From: Gimesia algae
GTDB taxonomy: Bacteria; Planctomycetota; Planctomycetia; Planctomycetales; Planctomycetaceae
DNA length: 64,000 bases
Direction: 5' to 3'
NCBI RefSeq assembly: GCF_007746795.1
Contig: NZ_CP036343.1
Coordinates: 3,714,369 to 3,778,368, forward strand
In this document: positions 28,049 through 37,916 of the stretch, in pieces
Numbering within the stretch: the stretch's first letter is position 1
How the letters are laid out: each line of letters begins with the position of its first letter
Translations under genes and position numbers: made by a program
Notes under the pieces: model-generated
The model's database searches: none
What the model saw: the letters and a program-made list of their open reading frames with translations, nothing else
What the model was told of the DNA's origin: nothing

Positions 28049-30460
28049 TTAAAAGAAATCGAGCCGGGCGTCAAACAGTTTCTGGCGGTCGCCTCGATTT
28101 TTGAAATCATCCAGCATGGATTCCATATCGGGCCGCAGGAAATCATTGAACTTCCGCTGACCGTCGATGCGCACTTCCAGGCGTTTATCAAAATCGACCA
28201 GTTCCGGATTAAGCCAGAGCGTATTGATCTTCCCGCCTGAACTGACATAAATCACATTGCCCAGTTTGATGCTGACCTTCAGGCTCACCGGGCGGGCGCG
28301 GAGACGCTGAGTCCCGGTATAGGCAATGGGGCGCATGATTTGAGGCGGAAAGCCTTCTGTGCGAACCCAGTAATACCGGTTATCAATTGGACGCAAAATC
28401 TTCTCGTCCAGTTCTTTGGGGTACTTCAGGCGCTGGTGCAGTTCCATCCAGTTAAACAGATTATGAATCTCCTCATAATAGCTTTCATAGCCGCGACCTT
28501 TGTACTCGGCATAAATGATATCATAGCCATTGCGCATCATGCGATTGATCACCAGCGAATTATGCTCCAGGGTATCCCGATCGAGTTCGCCTCCCACAAT
28601 ATAGAAGGGCAAATCTTTGGCGTTTTGCCAGTAATGCAGGTTGAACGCACTTGTTTTACCGGCGATCGGCATCACACCCGCGAACAGGCCCGGGTGTGAC
28701 ATCCCGATATCAAAGGCCGCATCAGCGCCGGTTCCGTGTCCCGATAGAAATACACGATCGGAATCCACATTGAATCGCTTGCGTGCATCACGAATCGATT
28801 CAATCACTGCGTAATGCGCGGTGACATTGTCCTCGTAATTTTCCTGATCTTTCTGCAGGTATTCCGGGGCAATCACGATGTAACCGCGGCGCTGTGACTG
28901 GCCAGGGCCATTCTTAAACTTTCCCCACCAGTTTAAAACAGAGTTCGCATCCAGAGTGGAAGGCCGCAATGCGACAATCATCGGATAGGTGTGATGCGGA
29001 TCATATTCAATGGGCAACAAAACAGAATAGGAAACGGGCACTTCGGCGTTCGGATCTGTTACGTGGACGGGAAAAGAATCTGCAATATTTCGCACCGGTG
29101 CATCCAGAATGGGTGGCAGGAGCGGAATCATCTGTTTGACTACTGCGGCAGAGATGCCTTCCAGCTTACTGAGTGTTCCGAGCATCTGATCGCTCAACTG
29201 TTCATTCTCGGTCCTCAGGTATTCCAGCACCTGTGCCCGTGCCGTCCACAGGTTCAACGCGGTATTCAGGTCGGTCACAACATTCGCCGCGCCGACAATC
29301 CAGCCTGAATAGGCCAAAGCCAGTTTTTCCCGTGCGGACAGCGAATCATCACTTTCCAGATTCAGGAACGCCCCCAGACGGTTGATCGTTTCGAAATTGA
29401 GCTGGGTCATCACCTCGCGACGGTAGGCCTGCAGAAGATTTCGCGTTGCGGCATCTTTAATCTCTGCTTCCAGCTCTCCCAGTCGAATGCGTGCTTTATC
29501 AATCTGCTCCTGCTGTTTGTGATAATCATCCTGAACGTCACGGATCTGTCGGAGAATGGACTGCGATACATTATTGGTCGGAAACTTCATAATGGCATTT
29601 TGCGCCAGACGATGCTGGCCCGCTTTGCGACGCTGGTTCAGTTCATTCAGCAGTTGCTGGCTATGCAGTGTCCGCAGCTCAGCGACATACGTCGCGATCT
29701 TATCTTTATACTCAGGGAAATCAGCTTCGATCTTATCAAAGGCTTCACCGGCGGGAAGATAGAGACCGGCCTGAATATAGAACCGGGCGACCGCGATGCG
29801 CTCATTCGGATTCAAGTGATCGATGGCGTTGTTCAGCATGGCATCGAGGACTTCTTCCTTGATCGAAGTCGTACGTAAACCGAGTTCCCATTGCTGCTTG
29901 AGCCCCGTCAGCTTGAGGTGATGGGGTGTGATTTCGGTGACACCCTGCAGTAATGGCAGATTGCCTTTACTCGTATTCAAAGTCACGGTCCGCCGACCAA
30001 ACTTATCGAAATCGGTCACATCAATATAGGACCCAACTGTCTTCAGCATCTGATTCCGGCCTGTGACCTTCTGCGGCAGCTTGAACGTTTCATACCTCGA
30101 GAGGTCCTGATCGTTATTCATGCGGACCGTCGTTCGTCGGGGCACAAAATAACGAACCATTCCATCATCGACCAAAATGATCGGATACGATACCAGCTTA
30201 CGGGGAGGCAGGGTCACTTCGGCATCACTGGTTTCAAGGCGGGCGGCCAGATTTTCCGTCAGCCCCAGAATCGGTACGATAGCACCTCGGATAATCGTGC
30301 CATGCTCCAGCTCCACCTCTCCTGCTTGAGCAATCGGAAGCTGAGAAAAATTCACCCCAAGGAGACACAGAATCAGCGCGTACACAAAACGGGATGGCAA
30401 TAATCGACCCGAGTTGAGTTGGGAAACAGAATCGAATTCAGGAAATAGTCGTACAGTCAT
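28049..30460 (-). CDS. Large secreted alpha/beta-hydrolase-like protein lacking the nucleophile Ser
   Basis: 803 residues with a late hydrophobic signal (about residues 26-46, ending IAQAGE). Residues 47-200 are beta-rich, with an SHT3- or Sm-like look. Residues 210-420 are helical and repeat-like. Residues 480-690 form an esterase/peptidase-like domain with PVSYSVLLPIEYDP, MIVALRPS and RVFLSGHGTGADAAFDI. The elbow reads GHGTG near residue 573, where active family members have GxSxG, so catalysis is doubtful. It may be a scaffold or binding protein of the periplasm. It is alone on its transcript. Confidence 0.75.
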   Translation of the reverse strand: MTVRLFPEFDSVSQLNSGRLLPSRFVYALILCLLGVNFSQLPIAQAGEVELEHGTIIRGAIVPILGLTENLAARLETSDAEVTLPPRKLVSYPIILVDDGMVRYFVPRRTTVRMNNDQDLSRYETFKLPQKVTGRNQMLKTVGSYIDVTDFDKFGRRTVTLNTSKGNLPLLQGVTEITPHHLKLTGLKQQWELGLRTTSIKEEVLDAMLNNAIDHLNPNERIAVARFYIQAGLYLPAGEAFDKIEADFPEYKDKIATYVAELRTLHSQQLLNELNQRRKAGQHRLAQNAIMKFPTNNVSQSILRQIRDVQDDYHKQQEQIDKARIRLGELEAEIKDAATRNLLQAYRREVMTQLNFETINRLGAFLNLESDDSLSAREKLALAYSGWIVGAANVVTDLNTALNLWTARAQVLEYLRTENEQLSDQMLGTLSKLEGISAAVVKQMIPLLPPILDAPVRNIADSFPVHVTDPNAEVPVSYSVLLPIEYDPHHTYPMIVALRPSTLDANSVLNWWGKFKNGPGQSQRRGYIVIAPEYLQKDQENYEDNVTAHYAVIESIRDARKRFNVDSDRVFLSGHGTGADAAFDIGMSHPGLFAGVMPIAGKTSAFNLHYWQNAKDLPFYIVGGELDRDTLEHNSLVINRMMRNGYDIIYAEYKGRGYESYYEEIHNLFNWMELHQRLKYPKELDEKILRPIDNRYYWVRTEGFPPQIMRPIAYTGTQRLRARPVSLKVSIKLGNVIYVSSGGKINTLWLNPELVDFDKRLEVRIDGQRKFNDFLRPDMESMLDDFKNRGDRQKLFDARLDFF

Positions 30461-30745
30461 ATTGATTTCATCGACAGACTGCCTGTCGGAATTTGAGAAA
30501 TTAAATACCCCTGCTGATTACCTACGCTTCCTGAATCCGTTCATTGGCAATCGTTCGGGATCAATCCCTGATTTTAGCGATGCAGTGCCCAAATACCGGC
30601 ATAAACAGATAATTGAGGCAATCTGTTCCGACTGAAACGATATTCCGTTTCGCCCCCGAAACAGAAATTCAACAGCATCCAGTATAATCTGCCACATACT
30701 CCATCGCCAGATTTTCCTGAGAATCAGCGATATATCAGGGCTGAC

Positions 30746-31636
30746 CTACCAACTGCATGCCTCGCCGGTCAGCATTTGAAATGCTTCAAAGTACTTCTCG
30801 CGGGTTTTCATCACGATCTCATCGGGCAGTACAGGCGGCGTGCTGTTTTTATCCCAGGTGGTGGTTTCCAGCCAGTCACGTACAAACTGTTTGTCCAGCG
30901 AAGGCTGAGCGACTCCCGGTTGATACAGGTCTGCAGGCCAGAAGCGGGAACTATCGGGAGTCAGGACTTCATCGATCAGAATCGGTTCCCCGTCCAGCAG
31001 TCCGAATTCGAACTTGGTATCTGCCAGAATAATCCCCTGCTGGCGCGCGTATTCTGAACCCTGCTGATAAATCTGAATGCTCAGTGCACGCAAGCGGTCA
31101 GCCAGTTCATCGCCGATCGCATCACGCATGGTCTCGAATGATACATTCTCATCATGTCCGGTCTCTGCTTTAGTAGCAGGTGTGAAGAGCGGCTCGGGCA
31201 ACTGGTCACTCTGCTGCATCCCTGCAGGCAGTTCGATGCCACAGACGGCACCATTCGCCAGATAATCTTTCCAGCCAGATCCGGAAAGGTAACCGCGGAC
31301 GACACATTCAAACGGGACAACTTCCGTTTTTCTAACTACCATACAGCGTCCGCGCAAAGCTTCCAGATCGGCATCAGCGGGGAGTGGCAAATCAGAAGGA
31401 TTCATACTCAGCAGATGATTGGAGATACCGGTAAAACGTTCGAACCAGAAACGGCTGATCTGCGTCAGGACCCGGCCTTTATCAGGAATTCCGGGAGCGA
31501 GAATCCAGTCAAAAGCACTGATGCGGTCCGTCGCCACGAAAAGCAGCCGATCCCCAAAATCATATACATCACGAACTTTTCCCCGTTTCACGGGAATACC
31601 GGTAAGCGTGCTTTCAATAAAAGCTGCTGAAGCCAT
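30746..31636 (-). CDS. purC: Phosphoribosylaminoimidazole-succinocarboxamide synthase
   Basis: 296 residues. It ligates aspartate to CAIR using ATP in purine synthesis. The signatures are [27 protein letters not shown] at the N-terminus, [35 protein letters not shown], and [28 protein letters not shown]. The length fits the monomeric SAICAR synthetase type. No other pur gene is adjacent. Confidence 0.97.
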   Translation of the reverse strand: MASAAFIESTLTGIPVKRGKVRDVYDFGDRLLFVATDRISAFDWILAPGIPDKGRVLTQISRFWFERFTGISNHLLSMNPSDLPLPADADLEALRGRCMVVRKTEVVPFECVVRGYLSGSGWKDYLANGAVCGIELPAGMQQSDQLPEPLFTPATKAETGHDENVSFETMRDAIGDELADRLRALSIQIYQQGSEYARQQGIILADTKFEFGLLDGEPILIDEVLTPDSSRFWPADLYQPGVAQPSLDKQFVRDWLETTTWDKNSTPPVLPDEIVMKTREKYFEAFQMLTGEACSW

Positions 31637-32006
31637 ATGCAGTGACCACCCTGATTAAAATCTAATGAATTTGAACTTCCGAAGTGTAGCGGGATCAAAG
31701 CTGCTAAACAATTCAAGGCAGATTATAACCCGTAAATCCCTTACAAAATGGGGGATCGTCAGGTTCACGCCAGATCCAGCATCTCTCCCCATCATGTACA
31801 TCCATACGACTCTACACTTGCCTCCCGTCCCTCAAACGCAATAATGGAGATTAAGGCCCGTTCTCTTGCGCGTCCGTCCTTAAAACCCATAACATCATTC
31901 ATCCTGTGCGGATCAATCCCAAAATCGTTCAGGAGTAGCTACAATAAACCCGATTACATTCTTAACTCTTTCTTTCTAAATTCAGATAACGATTGCGACC
32001 CGTTAC
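31637..32006. other. Gene-free divergent spacer
   Basis: About 370 bp between purC and the GH10-like gene, reading outward in both directions. It is AT-rich near 31950-31990. No conserved RNA motif or long inverted repeat was seen, and the frames in it look random. Confidence 0.5.
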
Positions 32007-33512
32007 ATGGGCAACCTGCGTTTTTTAATTGCACCCTCTCAAGTTCCTGAAGACTGGTCTGATCTTCACCGTGCCTATCTGAATGCTGTCGATGGTCGTG
32101 TGTTTCCTACCCGGGTTGAAGTAGACGGTAATGTCCTCACCTTCCGGAGGCAGACTTCTCAAAGCTGTAAACTTAACATTGTCTGGAATATTACTGACTT
32201 TGGTCGCCCCGTTGTCAGAACCGCTTCGCTTCCCGAACGGGAAGAACCTTATGTCCTGATGCTCGAACTGGCGCGGGGAAAAATTTCGACCCTCAAAGAC
32301 CAGCTCAGTGTCTGGCAGATTGCAGGTCTGAATATACCGGCAGAGTTAATCAAGTTACACGATGAAGCCTTTACTGCCTTTGCGCAGGCAGCTGTGATTC
32401 AGGACAAAGTTGAGGAATGCTCTGAACTGGCAGGAGTCGCATTGCAGAAAGCACACGCTGCGGCTGAAATGCTGGTTCAGATTTATGCACGTCAGCGACT
32501 GACCATTCTACACCAGCGTTCACAGGCCATGAAACTTCCGGTCTCGCTGGGCTGTAATCTAGGTGAGTTCATCCCCAATGACAGTGAAGGCAAACAGATC
32601 TGCCAGGCCTTCGACGCCGCGAATATTGATCTGGTCAACTGGAAACTGATCGAAAAACATGAGGGAGATCAAGACTGGGAACTCTGCGATCAGCAGGTAG
32701 AATGGTGCGAAAAAAAACATCTGCTGATCCGGGGGGGCTGCCTGCTGGATTTTGCACCGCATGGTCTGCCTGACTGGCTGGAATCCTGGAAGCTCGACAT
32801 GGTCAACTTCCAGAGCATTATCTCGCATTTTATTGAAACTGCCATTACTCGTTACACCGGCAGCATTCGTACCTGGACGCTGGTTTCCGCGATGAATACG
32901 GGAGGGGTATTTGGCCTGAATGAAGAGACACGCCTGACACTGACTGCCCGTGCTATCGAGATCGCCAAGCAGACCGATGACTCCATTCAATGCTACATTC
33001 GTGTCGAGCAACCCTGGGGAGATTATCTTACAAAGGGTCAGCATCAGTTATCGCCTATGCAGTTCGTAGACGCGATTGACCGCCTGGGTGTCGGACTTTC
33101 CGGTATCGATCTGGAACTGCGGATCGGCTACTATCCTAACGGTTCCCATCATCATGATCTGCTGGATATCTCCAAATTGATCGATAAGTGGAGCGTGTTG
33201 AACCTGCCTTTGCACATCACGCTCGCATTCCCCAGTGATGACGCTGTAGTGGACGAGAAAAACCCATCCATGTCCAAGGTCCAGGCCAATCAGTGGAAGA
33301 CCGACTGGAGTGAAGCTGCCCAGGCCGAATGGGTCGATCTGTATCTGCCACTGCTGCTGGCCAAACCCTCCGTCACGGGTGTGTTCTGGTCCCGTTTTCG
33401 AGATCAGGATGCGAGACGCTTTCCGCATTCCGGCCTGATTAATCCCGAGGGACAGGCCAAACCCGCTTTGGATACGATCACGAAGTACCATAAGCAGTAC
33501 TGGCGATCGTAA
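32007..33512 (+). CDS. GH10 xylanase-like protein without catalytic glutamates
   Basis: 501 residues, no signal peptide. The first 170 residues are a beta-rich domain then helices. The rest matches the GH10 TIM barrel in order: NWKLIEKHEGDQDWELCDQQ, LLIRGGCLLDFAPHGLPDWL, ITRYTGSIRTWTLVSAMNT, LPLHITLAF, and LLLAKPSVTGVFWSRFRDQD with GLINPEGQAKPAL. The acid/base position (normally WDVVNE) reads WTLVSAMN, and the nucleophile position (normally ITELD) reads ITLAF, so both glutamates are absent. It is probably a non-hydrolytic relative, perhaps a sugar-binding or structural protein. The fold is a confident pattern call; the function is open. Confidence 0.75.
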   Translation: MGNLRFLIAPSQVPEDWSDLHRAYLNAVDGRVFPTRVEVDGNVLTFRRQTSQSCKLNIVWNITDFGRPVVRTASLPEREEPYVLMLELARGKISTLKDQLSVWQIAGLNIPAELIKLHDEAFTAFAQAAVIQDKVEECSELAGVALQKAHAAAEMLVQIYARQRLTILHQRSQAMKLPVSLGCNLGEFIPNDSEGKQICQAFDAANIDLVNWKLIEKHEGDQDWELCDQQVEWCEKKHLLIRGGCLLDFAPHGLPDWLESWKLDMVNFQSIISHFIETAITRYTGSIRTWTLVSAMNTGGVFGLNEETRLTLTARAIEIAKQTDDSIQCYIRVEQPWGDYLTKGQHQLSPMQFVDAIDRLGVGLSGIDLELRIGYYPNGSHHHDLLDISKLIDKWSVLNLPLHITLAFPSDDAVVDEKNPSMSKVQANQWKTDWSEAAQAEWVDLYLPLLLAKPSVTGVFWSRFRDQDARRFPHSGLINPEGQAKPALDTITKYHKQYWRS

Positions 33513-33710
33513 CCAGAAACTCCTGTCTCAGTTTCATGAGGCACACTCAGTCGAAAAGCCGGTGTCAGACTGTTAGAATATTTGTATGTGAATCACTGAC
33601 AGACCGATGCCTGTGATGTCAACAGGCTTGCAAAGTCACGCAGTATTCGACAGGCAACAGTGCCCATCTACTACCCTCAATCTCAAGGCCTCATTCTCAA
33701 GGAATTCCAA

Positions 33711-34196
33711 ATGGCTACCGAAAGCAAAGTACCAGAAGCTGGTAAGCGTGCTCCTGCTTTTAATCTTCCCGCATACCCGGAAGGGAAAGTGCGTCTGAGT
33801 CAGTTCAAGGGAGAAAAAAATGTTCTCCTCTACTTTTACCCCAAAGATAACACACCTGGCTGCACTACGGAATCCTGTGATTTCCGGGATCGTGTTGCCA
33901 AATTCAAACGCAACGACACCGTCATCTTAGGCATCAGTCCTGACTCGGTCACTTCACATGAAAAGTTCGCAACCAAATTCGAACTCCCTTTTACCCTGCT
34001 CTCCGATGAAAACCATGAGATCGCGGAAAAGTACGGCGTCTGGGTGGAAAAAATGAATTATGGCAAAAAGTACATGGGCATTCAGCGATCCACCTTCCTG
34101 ATCGACAAGGATGGCAAGATCGCAGCTGCCTGGCCTAAAGTGAAAGTCGACGGACACGCAGAAGAAGTCACCGCCGCACTCAAAGAACTGAAATAA
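33711..34196 (+). CDS. bcp: Thioredoxin-dependent peroxiredoxin (Bcp/PrxQ)
   Basis: 161 residues. It reduces peroxides using thioredoxin. The DNTPGCTTESCDFRD stretch has the peroxidatic Cys and, five residues on, the resolving Cys (Bcp/PrxQ arrangement). LYFYPKDNTPG and RSTFLIDKDGKI are family motifs. The start at 33711 follows AAGGAAT; the frame extends upstream without homology. It stands alone between the GH10-like gene and the lpx operon end. Confidence 0.95.
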   Translation: MATESKVPEAGKRAPAFNLPAYPEGKVRLSQFKGEKNVLLYFYPKDNTPGCTTESCDFRDRVAKFKRNDTVILGISPDSVTSHEKFATKFELPFTLLSDENHEIAEKYGVWVEKMNYGKKYMGIQRSTFLIDKDGKIAAAWPKVKVDGHAEEVTAALKELK

Positions 34197-34244
34197 AACA
34201 GATACTGAAATTTCAGCTGAGAAACGACACGCTGACTGGCTGTT

Positions 34245-35321
34245 TTAACCGGCCAGTCGGCGTTCTTCTGGAGGAAACTGAATGAAAGGTCCCACAGCTC
34301 CCTGCTGAGTTCCATCCCACTCGTGCTCATTCACTGCTGACAGCACCTGATCGGCAACCTGCATTGCCTGCAGCGCCTGTGTACCACCTACCAGCGGTGC
34401 CACTCCTGTCCGAATCGCATCTACGAAACTGGCCAGTTCTGCAGTTAAAGCATCCGCTGCAGAAACTTCCGGGGTCTCCACTTTCAGAAACGTCCCAAAC
34501 ACATCCTGCTTCAATGCTTCCAGATTGGCTCCTGCTTTCCGGGCACGCTCGAGTGGAGGTGTTCCATACAGAAGCGTTTCAGAAGGACGATAGGCGGTGA
34601 CTTCGCGACTGGTAAAATCAACGCTGACACACCCGGAAGCGCCCCAGAGCTGCATGGCCCGTTTCGCTGAAGGTGAAATCCGGCTCGCGGTCAGATCAGC
34701 AATACAACCATTCTGAAATCGCAAACGTGCCTGCACGGCGTCTTCATGTTCGCCCATCACGGAAATCCCAAACGCTTCGACACTTTTGACAGTCGATTTC
34801 ACAACTGAGAGTACCAGGTCGATATCATGAATCAGCAGATCGTGAATCACGCCAATATCTGTTGAGCGGAATGAATAGGGGCTGACCCGTTCGCTGCGAA
34901 TGAATCGCGGATTCGGACAACGATCAAAGGCAGCCCGTGTCGCAGGATTAAAGCGTTCGACATGCCCTACCTGCAGCAAGGTACGATGGGCTTCGGAGAT
35001 TCGCACCAGTTCTTCTGCTTCTACCAGATTGCAGGCGATCGGTTTTTCTACCAGAACCGGAATCTGCCGCGACAGGAATTCACTGGCAATCGCCAGATGC
35101 GCGTGTGTGGGTACTGCCAGCGAGACGGCATCCACTGTCTCAAACAGTTCCCGATAATCGGCAACCCAGCGACTGCCAAACTGCTCTGCAATGGCTTGCC
35201 CCTGAACGGGATTGGTATCAGCAACCGCACACAGATTGACGCCTTCCAGACCTGCCAGGATTCGAGCGTGATGGCGACCCAGTGCCCCGACTCCGACGAC
35301 CGCTACATTCAATGAACTCAT
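34245..35321 (-). CDS. Gfo/Idh/MocA oxidoreductase in the lpxA operon (GnnA-like candidate)
   Basis: 358 residues with an N-terminal Rossmann fold (VAVVGVGALGRHHARIL) and the EKPIACN sugar-oxidoreductase signature. GHVERFNPATRAAF and GVIHDLLIHDIDL follow. Its ATG overlaps the lpxA stop as ATGA. In Acidithiobacillus the dehydrogenase GnnA works with the aminotransferase GnnB, in the same gene neighbourhood as lpxA, to make UDP-GlcNAc3N for amide-linked lipid A. The placement here suggests the same role. No GnnB-like gene is adjacent, so this is an inference only. Confidence 0.85.
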   Translation of the reverse strand: MSSLNVAVVGVGALGRHHARILAGLEGVNLCAVADTNPVQGQAIAEQFGSRWVADYRELFETVDAVSLAVPTHAHLAIASEFLSRQIPVLVEKPIACNLVEAEELVRISEAHRTLLQVGHVERFNPATRAAFDRCPNPRFIRSERVSPYSFRSTDIGVIHDLLIHDIDLVLSVVKSTVKSVEAFGISVMGEHEDAVQARLRFQNGCIADLTASRISPSAKRAMQLWGASGCVSVDFTSREVTAYRPSETLLYGTPPLERARKAGANLEALKQDVFGTFLKVETPEVSAADALTAELASFVDAIRTGVAPLVGGTQALQAMQVADQVLSAVNEHEWDGTQQGAVGPFIQFPPEERRLAG

Positions 35322-36193
35322 GCTGCTCTCCGTGTTGTTTCCTGATTGTTTTCTTCCGGGTTGAATTTTGCACTCCGAGCGGCTGCTTCACGCCCCCGTC
35401 CTGCTTTACTGCCCTGAATTCCCTGAAAGTGATCAAACAGGGTTTGTAAAGCCATGGGAATCACGCCTTCCAGTTCCTGACTGAAAATCTCGCGGACTTC
35501 TTCCAGTTTTTTATTCTTGCGGTAAAACAGTCGGTGTGCCCGACGAATGGCGTTAACAGAACTCTCTGAAATTCCTGCACGTTGCATACCAACCATATTC
35601 ACAGTTCTCACGCGAAAATCATCGGATCCGGTGCAGATCATAAAAGGAGGTACATCAACGGTAGTACGGGCTGATCCACTGATAAAAGCCAGAGTCCCGA
35701 TGGTACAGAACTGATGCACGACAGTATTACCGGAAACGATCGCCCGGTCATGGACATGAACATGGCCGCCCAGCAGAACACCGTTGACCAGAGTCACATC
35801 ATCAAAAATCCGACAGTTATGTGCCACATGCGCGTTGCAGAGAAAGGTGTTCCGATTTCCAATGCGGGTACAGTAATCTTCTTTTTCGGCTCCCCGATGA
35901 ATCGTGCAACCTTCACGAAACAGATTGTCATCGCCGATGAAAACTTTTGTGGGTGCCCCAGTGTAGCCACCATCCTGGGGTTCACTACCAATCACGGAAG
36001 TAGGAAAAAAACGATTCCGTTCTCCGATAGTAGTATGACCCGTTATGGAAACATGACTGTCCAGAACCGTTCCGTTTCCGATAGTGACATGAGGTCCGAT
36101 ATGACAGAAAGGCCCGATAGAAACATCTTCCCCGATTTCAGCCAGGGGATCGACATAGGATAGATTTGAAATTTTTGTCGGCATATTCGACAT
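35318..36193 (-). CDS. lpxA: UDP-N-acetylglucosamine acyltransferase
   Basis: 291 residues forming a left-handed beta-helix of hexapeptide repeats (IGEDVSIGPFCHIGPHVTIGNGT and so on). The HRG stretch CTIHRGAEKED and the catalytic-His region NAHVAHNCRI are as in LpxA. The C-terminal helical region GISESSVNAIRRAHRLFYRKNK is typical. It transfers a 3-hydroxyacyl chain from ACP to UDP-GlcNAc in the cytoplasm, the first lipid A step. The start could be the ATG at 36184, where AGG is better spaced. It follows lpxC by 77 bp. Confidence 0.95.
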   Translation of the reverse strand: MSNMPTKISNLSYVDPLAEIGEDVSIGPFCHIGPHVTIGNGTVLDSHVSITGHTTIGERNRFFPTSVIGSEPQDGGYTGAPTKVFIGDDNLFREGCTIHRGAEKEDYCTRIGNRNTFLCNAHVAHNCRIFDDVTLVNGVLLGGHVHVHDRAIVSGNTVVHQFCTIGTLAFISGSARTTVDVPPFMICTGSDDFRVRTVNMVGMQRAGISESSVNAIRRAHRLFYRKNKKLEEVREIFSQELEGVIPMALQTLFDHFQGIQGSKAGRGREAAARSAKFNPEENNQETTRRAA

Positions 36194-36270
36194 CCTAAAA
36201 AGTCTGCAGTCAACGACTTACCAGAACGTAATTTTGAAGCTGCTCGCAAGCAACCGATTATTGGGATTTT

Positions 36271-37152
36271 TCAGGCAACTTTCCAGGTACTGTCAGACTG
36301 AGCAGACATGTGGGTTGCTTTGATTTGTTTGATTAACTCACGGTTTAAAGCGTGTCCGGACTGATGAGCACAGAAATAACCCTGCAGATCACAACCAATC
36401 AAAGCAAAGTCACCCAGGCAGTCCAGAATTTTATGACGCACGCATTCGTCTAATGTTCGTAATTCATTGTCGATCGGACCTTGTGCTCCCAGCACCAGCA
36501 GATCTTGAGCAGACAGTTTCTGTCCGAATCCTAACGTCTGCATGGCTTCCACTTCCTGCTCCAGCACAAACGTTCGAGAAAAGGCCAGCTGCTTCATCCA
36601 GGTTTCTGGATTGATTTCGAGTGTCAGGCACTGCGGAGCCACGGGAGAATCGTCGCCGTAATTCAGATAATATCCAATAGCCATGACAGAACGGTTTAAT
36701 GGTTTGGCCTGAATAAAGCTGCCCGCTTCATCTTCGACTGTCACCGACTGTTCAATCCGGATCTGTTTCCTTTGAAAAGGCTGTTCGACAATCCCGGCTT
36801 CCAGCAGCTCCTCTGAAAGCTCCTGTGCCGAACCATCAAAGCAGGGTGCTTCCGGGGCATTGATCTCGATGCGGCAGTTATCAATCTGCAACCCGGCCAA
36901 TGCCGCCATCACGTGCTCAATCATTTCGACCGAGGCGCCCTTAAATTCGATGGCAGTTCGTCTCTGCTTAAAAACAGCATTTTCAATTACTGCAGGGATC
37001 GGCTTCGAACCAGCCAGATCGGTTCGTACAAACTGGATCCCATGATTCTCAGGTGCCGGACAAAAACGGATTTTTACATCGCTGTTGGTAAAAATCCCCA
37101 CTCCGGAACACTGCAATGATCTGGCCAGCGTTCTCTGATTACGAGTTCGCAT
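36271..37152 (-). CDS. lpxC: UDP-3-O-acyl-N-acetylglucosamine deacetylase
   Basis: 293 residues. It is the zinc deacetylase committing to lipid A synthesis. The first zinc His is in EHVMAALAG near residue 80; the HKILDCLGDFALIG segment carries the other His and the Asp; the C-terminal HQSGHALNREL has the catalytic His. An AAGGAG site precedes the ATG. It lies between skp and lpxA, the operon order seen across Gram-negative bacteria, supporting an outer membrane with lipid A. Confidence 0.96.
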   Translation of the reverse strand: MRTRNQRTLARSLQCSGVGIFTNSDVKIRFCPAPENHGIQFVRTDLAGSKPIPAVIENAVFKQRRTAIEFKGASVEMIEHVMAALAGLQIDNCRIEINAPEAPCFDGSAQELSEELLEAGIVEQPFQRKQIRIEQSVTVEDEAGSFIQAKPLNRSVMAIGYYLNYGDDSPVAPQCLTLEINPETWMKQLAFSRTFVLEQEVEAMQTLGFGQKLSAQDLLVLGAQGPIDNELRTLDECVRHKILDCLGDFALIGCDLQGYFCAHQSGHALNRELIKQIKATHMSAQSDSTWKVA

Positions 37153-37268
37153 TGCCTACTCCTTCACTGACGGTCTACTGGCGGATGCTTTGAAAAATCG
37201 CAAAAAGGATGCAGGCAGGTATGAGAACCTGCACTACATCCAATGAGAGTGGTCACACAACTGTCAGC

Positions 37269-37916
37269 TTAGCGTGAAGTGCTTGCTTTAGGGCCAGTTG
37301 CGGTTCCTTTAGGCTTATAACTGCGATTCAGATAATCCAGAACAGACAGTGTGATGTCATCGTCGGCACGGTGAAATACGACCTGACGATTCATACCCTG
37401 GATCAGCTTCTTGGGATCATCCGTGTCCAGGCTTTCCCGGTTAAACCGCATGATCAGAGTGTAGTTGTAGATCTTGGCATACTTCTTGACGGTGTCTGTC
37501 ACTTCCATATAGATGGTGTGATAGATCCGTGATTCTTTTCGCAGAAAGTCGCGCTGTGCCACTTTGCGAAATGCTTCGAAATCAGAAGCAGCCTGAGCCA
37601 ACTGTTTTTCACGAGCCAGATATTCGGGGCTTCCCTGTTTGAAGTCCTGCATTTCTTTCTGAACAGCCTGAATCTGTTCCGCCATGGCTTTGGCTTTGCC
37701 ATCGCTCTGCTGGATCTCTTCTTTTAACTCTTCACGCAGTGCTGTAAATTTTTCATAATTTTTGAACACATGGGCCATATCAATCAGGCCCACTTTGTGT
37801 ACCACAGAGCTGGCACCTGCAGCAGGCGCGGTGCCTTGTGCAGACGCTGTCTCAGTGACACACGTAAAACAGCCTGCGATGGCAATAACTGTAGCTGAAG
37901 CAATAAATTTTTTCAC
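37269..37916 (-). CDS. skp: OmpH/Skp family periplasmic chaperone
   Basis: 215 residues, starting with GTG, with AAGGAG 11 bases upstream. A signal peptide ends near TASAQ. The mature part has the Skp start VGLIDMAHVFKNYEKF, then a long helical coiled-coil arm (about residues 60-135) and a return beta strand (YNYTLIMRFN). Skp holds unfolded outer-membrane proteins in the periplasm. It heads the skp-lpxC-lpxA-Gfo/Idh operon. The C-terminus is longer than in E. coli Skp. Confidence 0.9.
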   Translation of the reverse strand: MKKFIASATVIAIAGCFTCVTETASAQGTAPAAGASSVVHKVGLIDMAHVFKNYEKFTALREELKEEIQQSDGKAKAMAEQIQAVQKEMQDFKQGSPEYLAREKQLAQAASDFEAFRKVAQRDFLRKESRIYHTIYMEVTDTVKKYAKIYNYTLIMRFNRESLDTDDPKKLIQGMNRQVVFHRADDDITLSVLDYLNRSYKPKGTATGPKASTSR

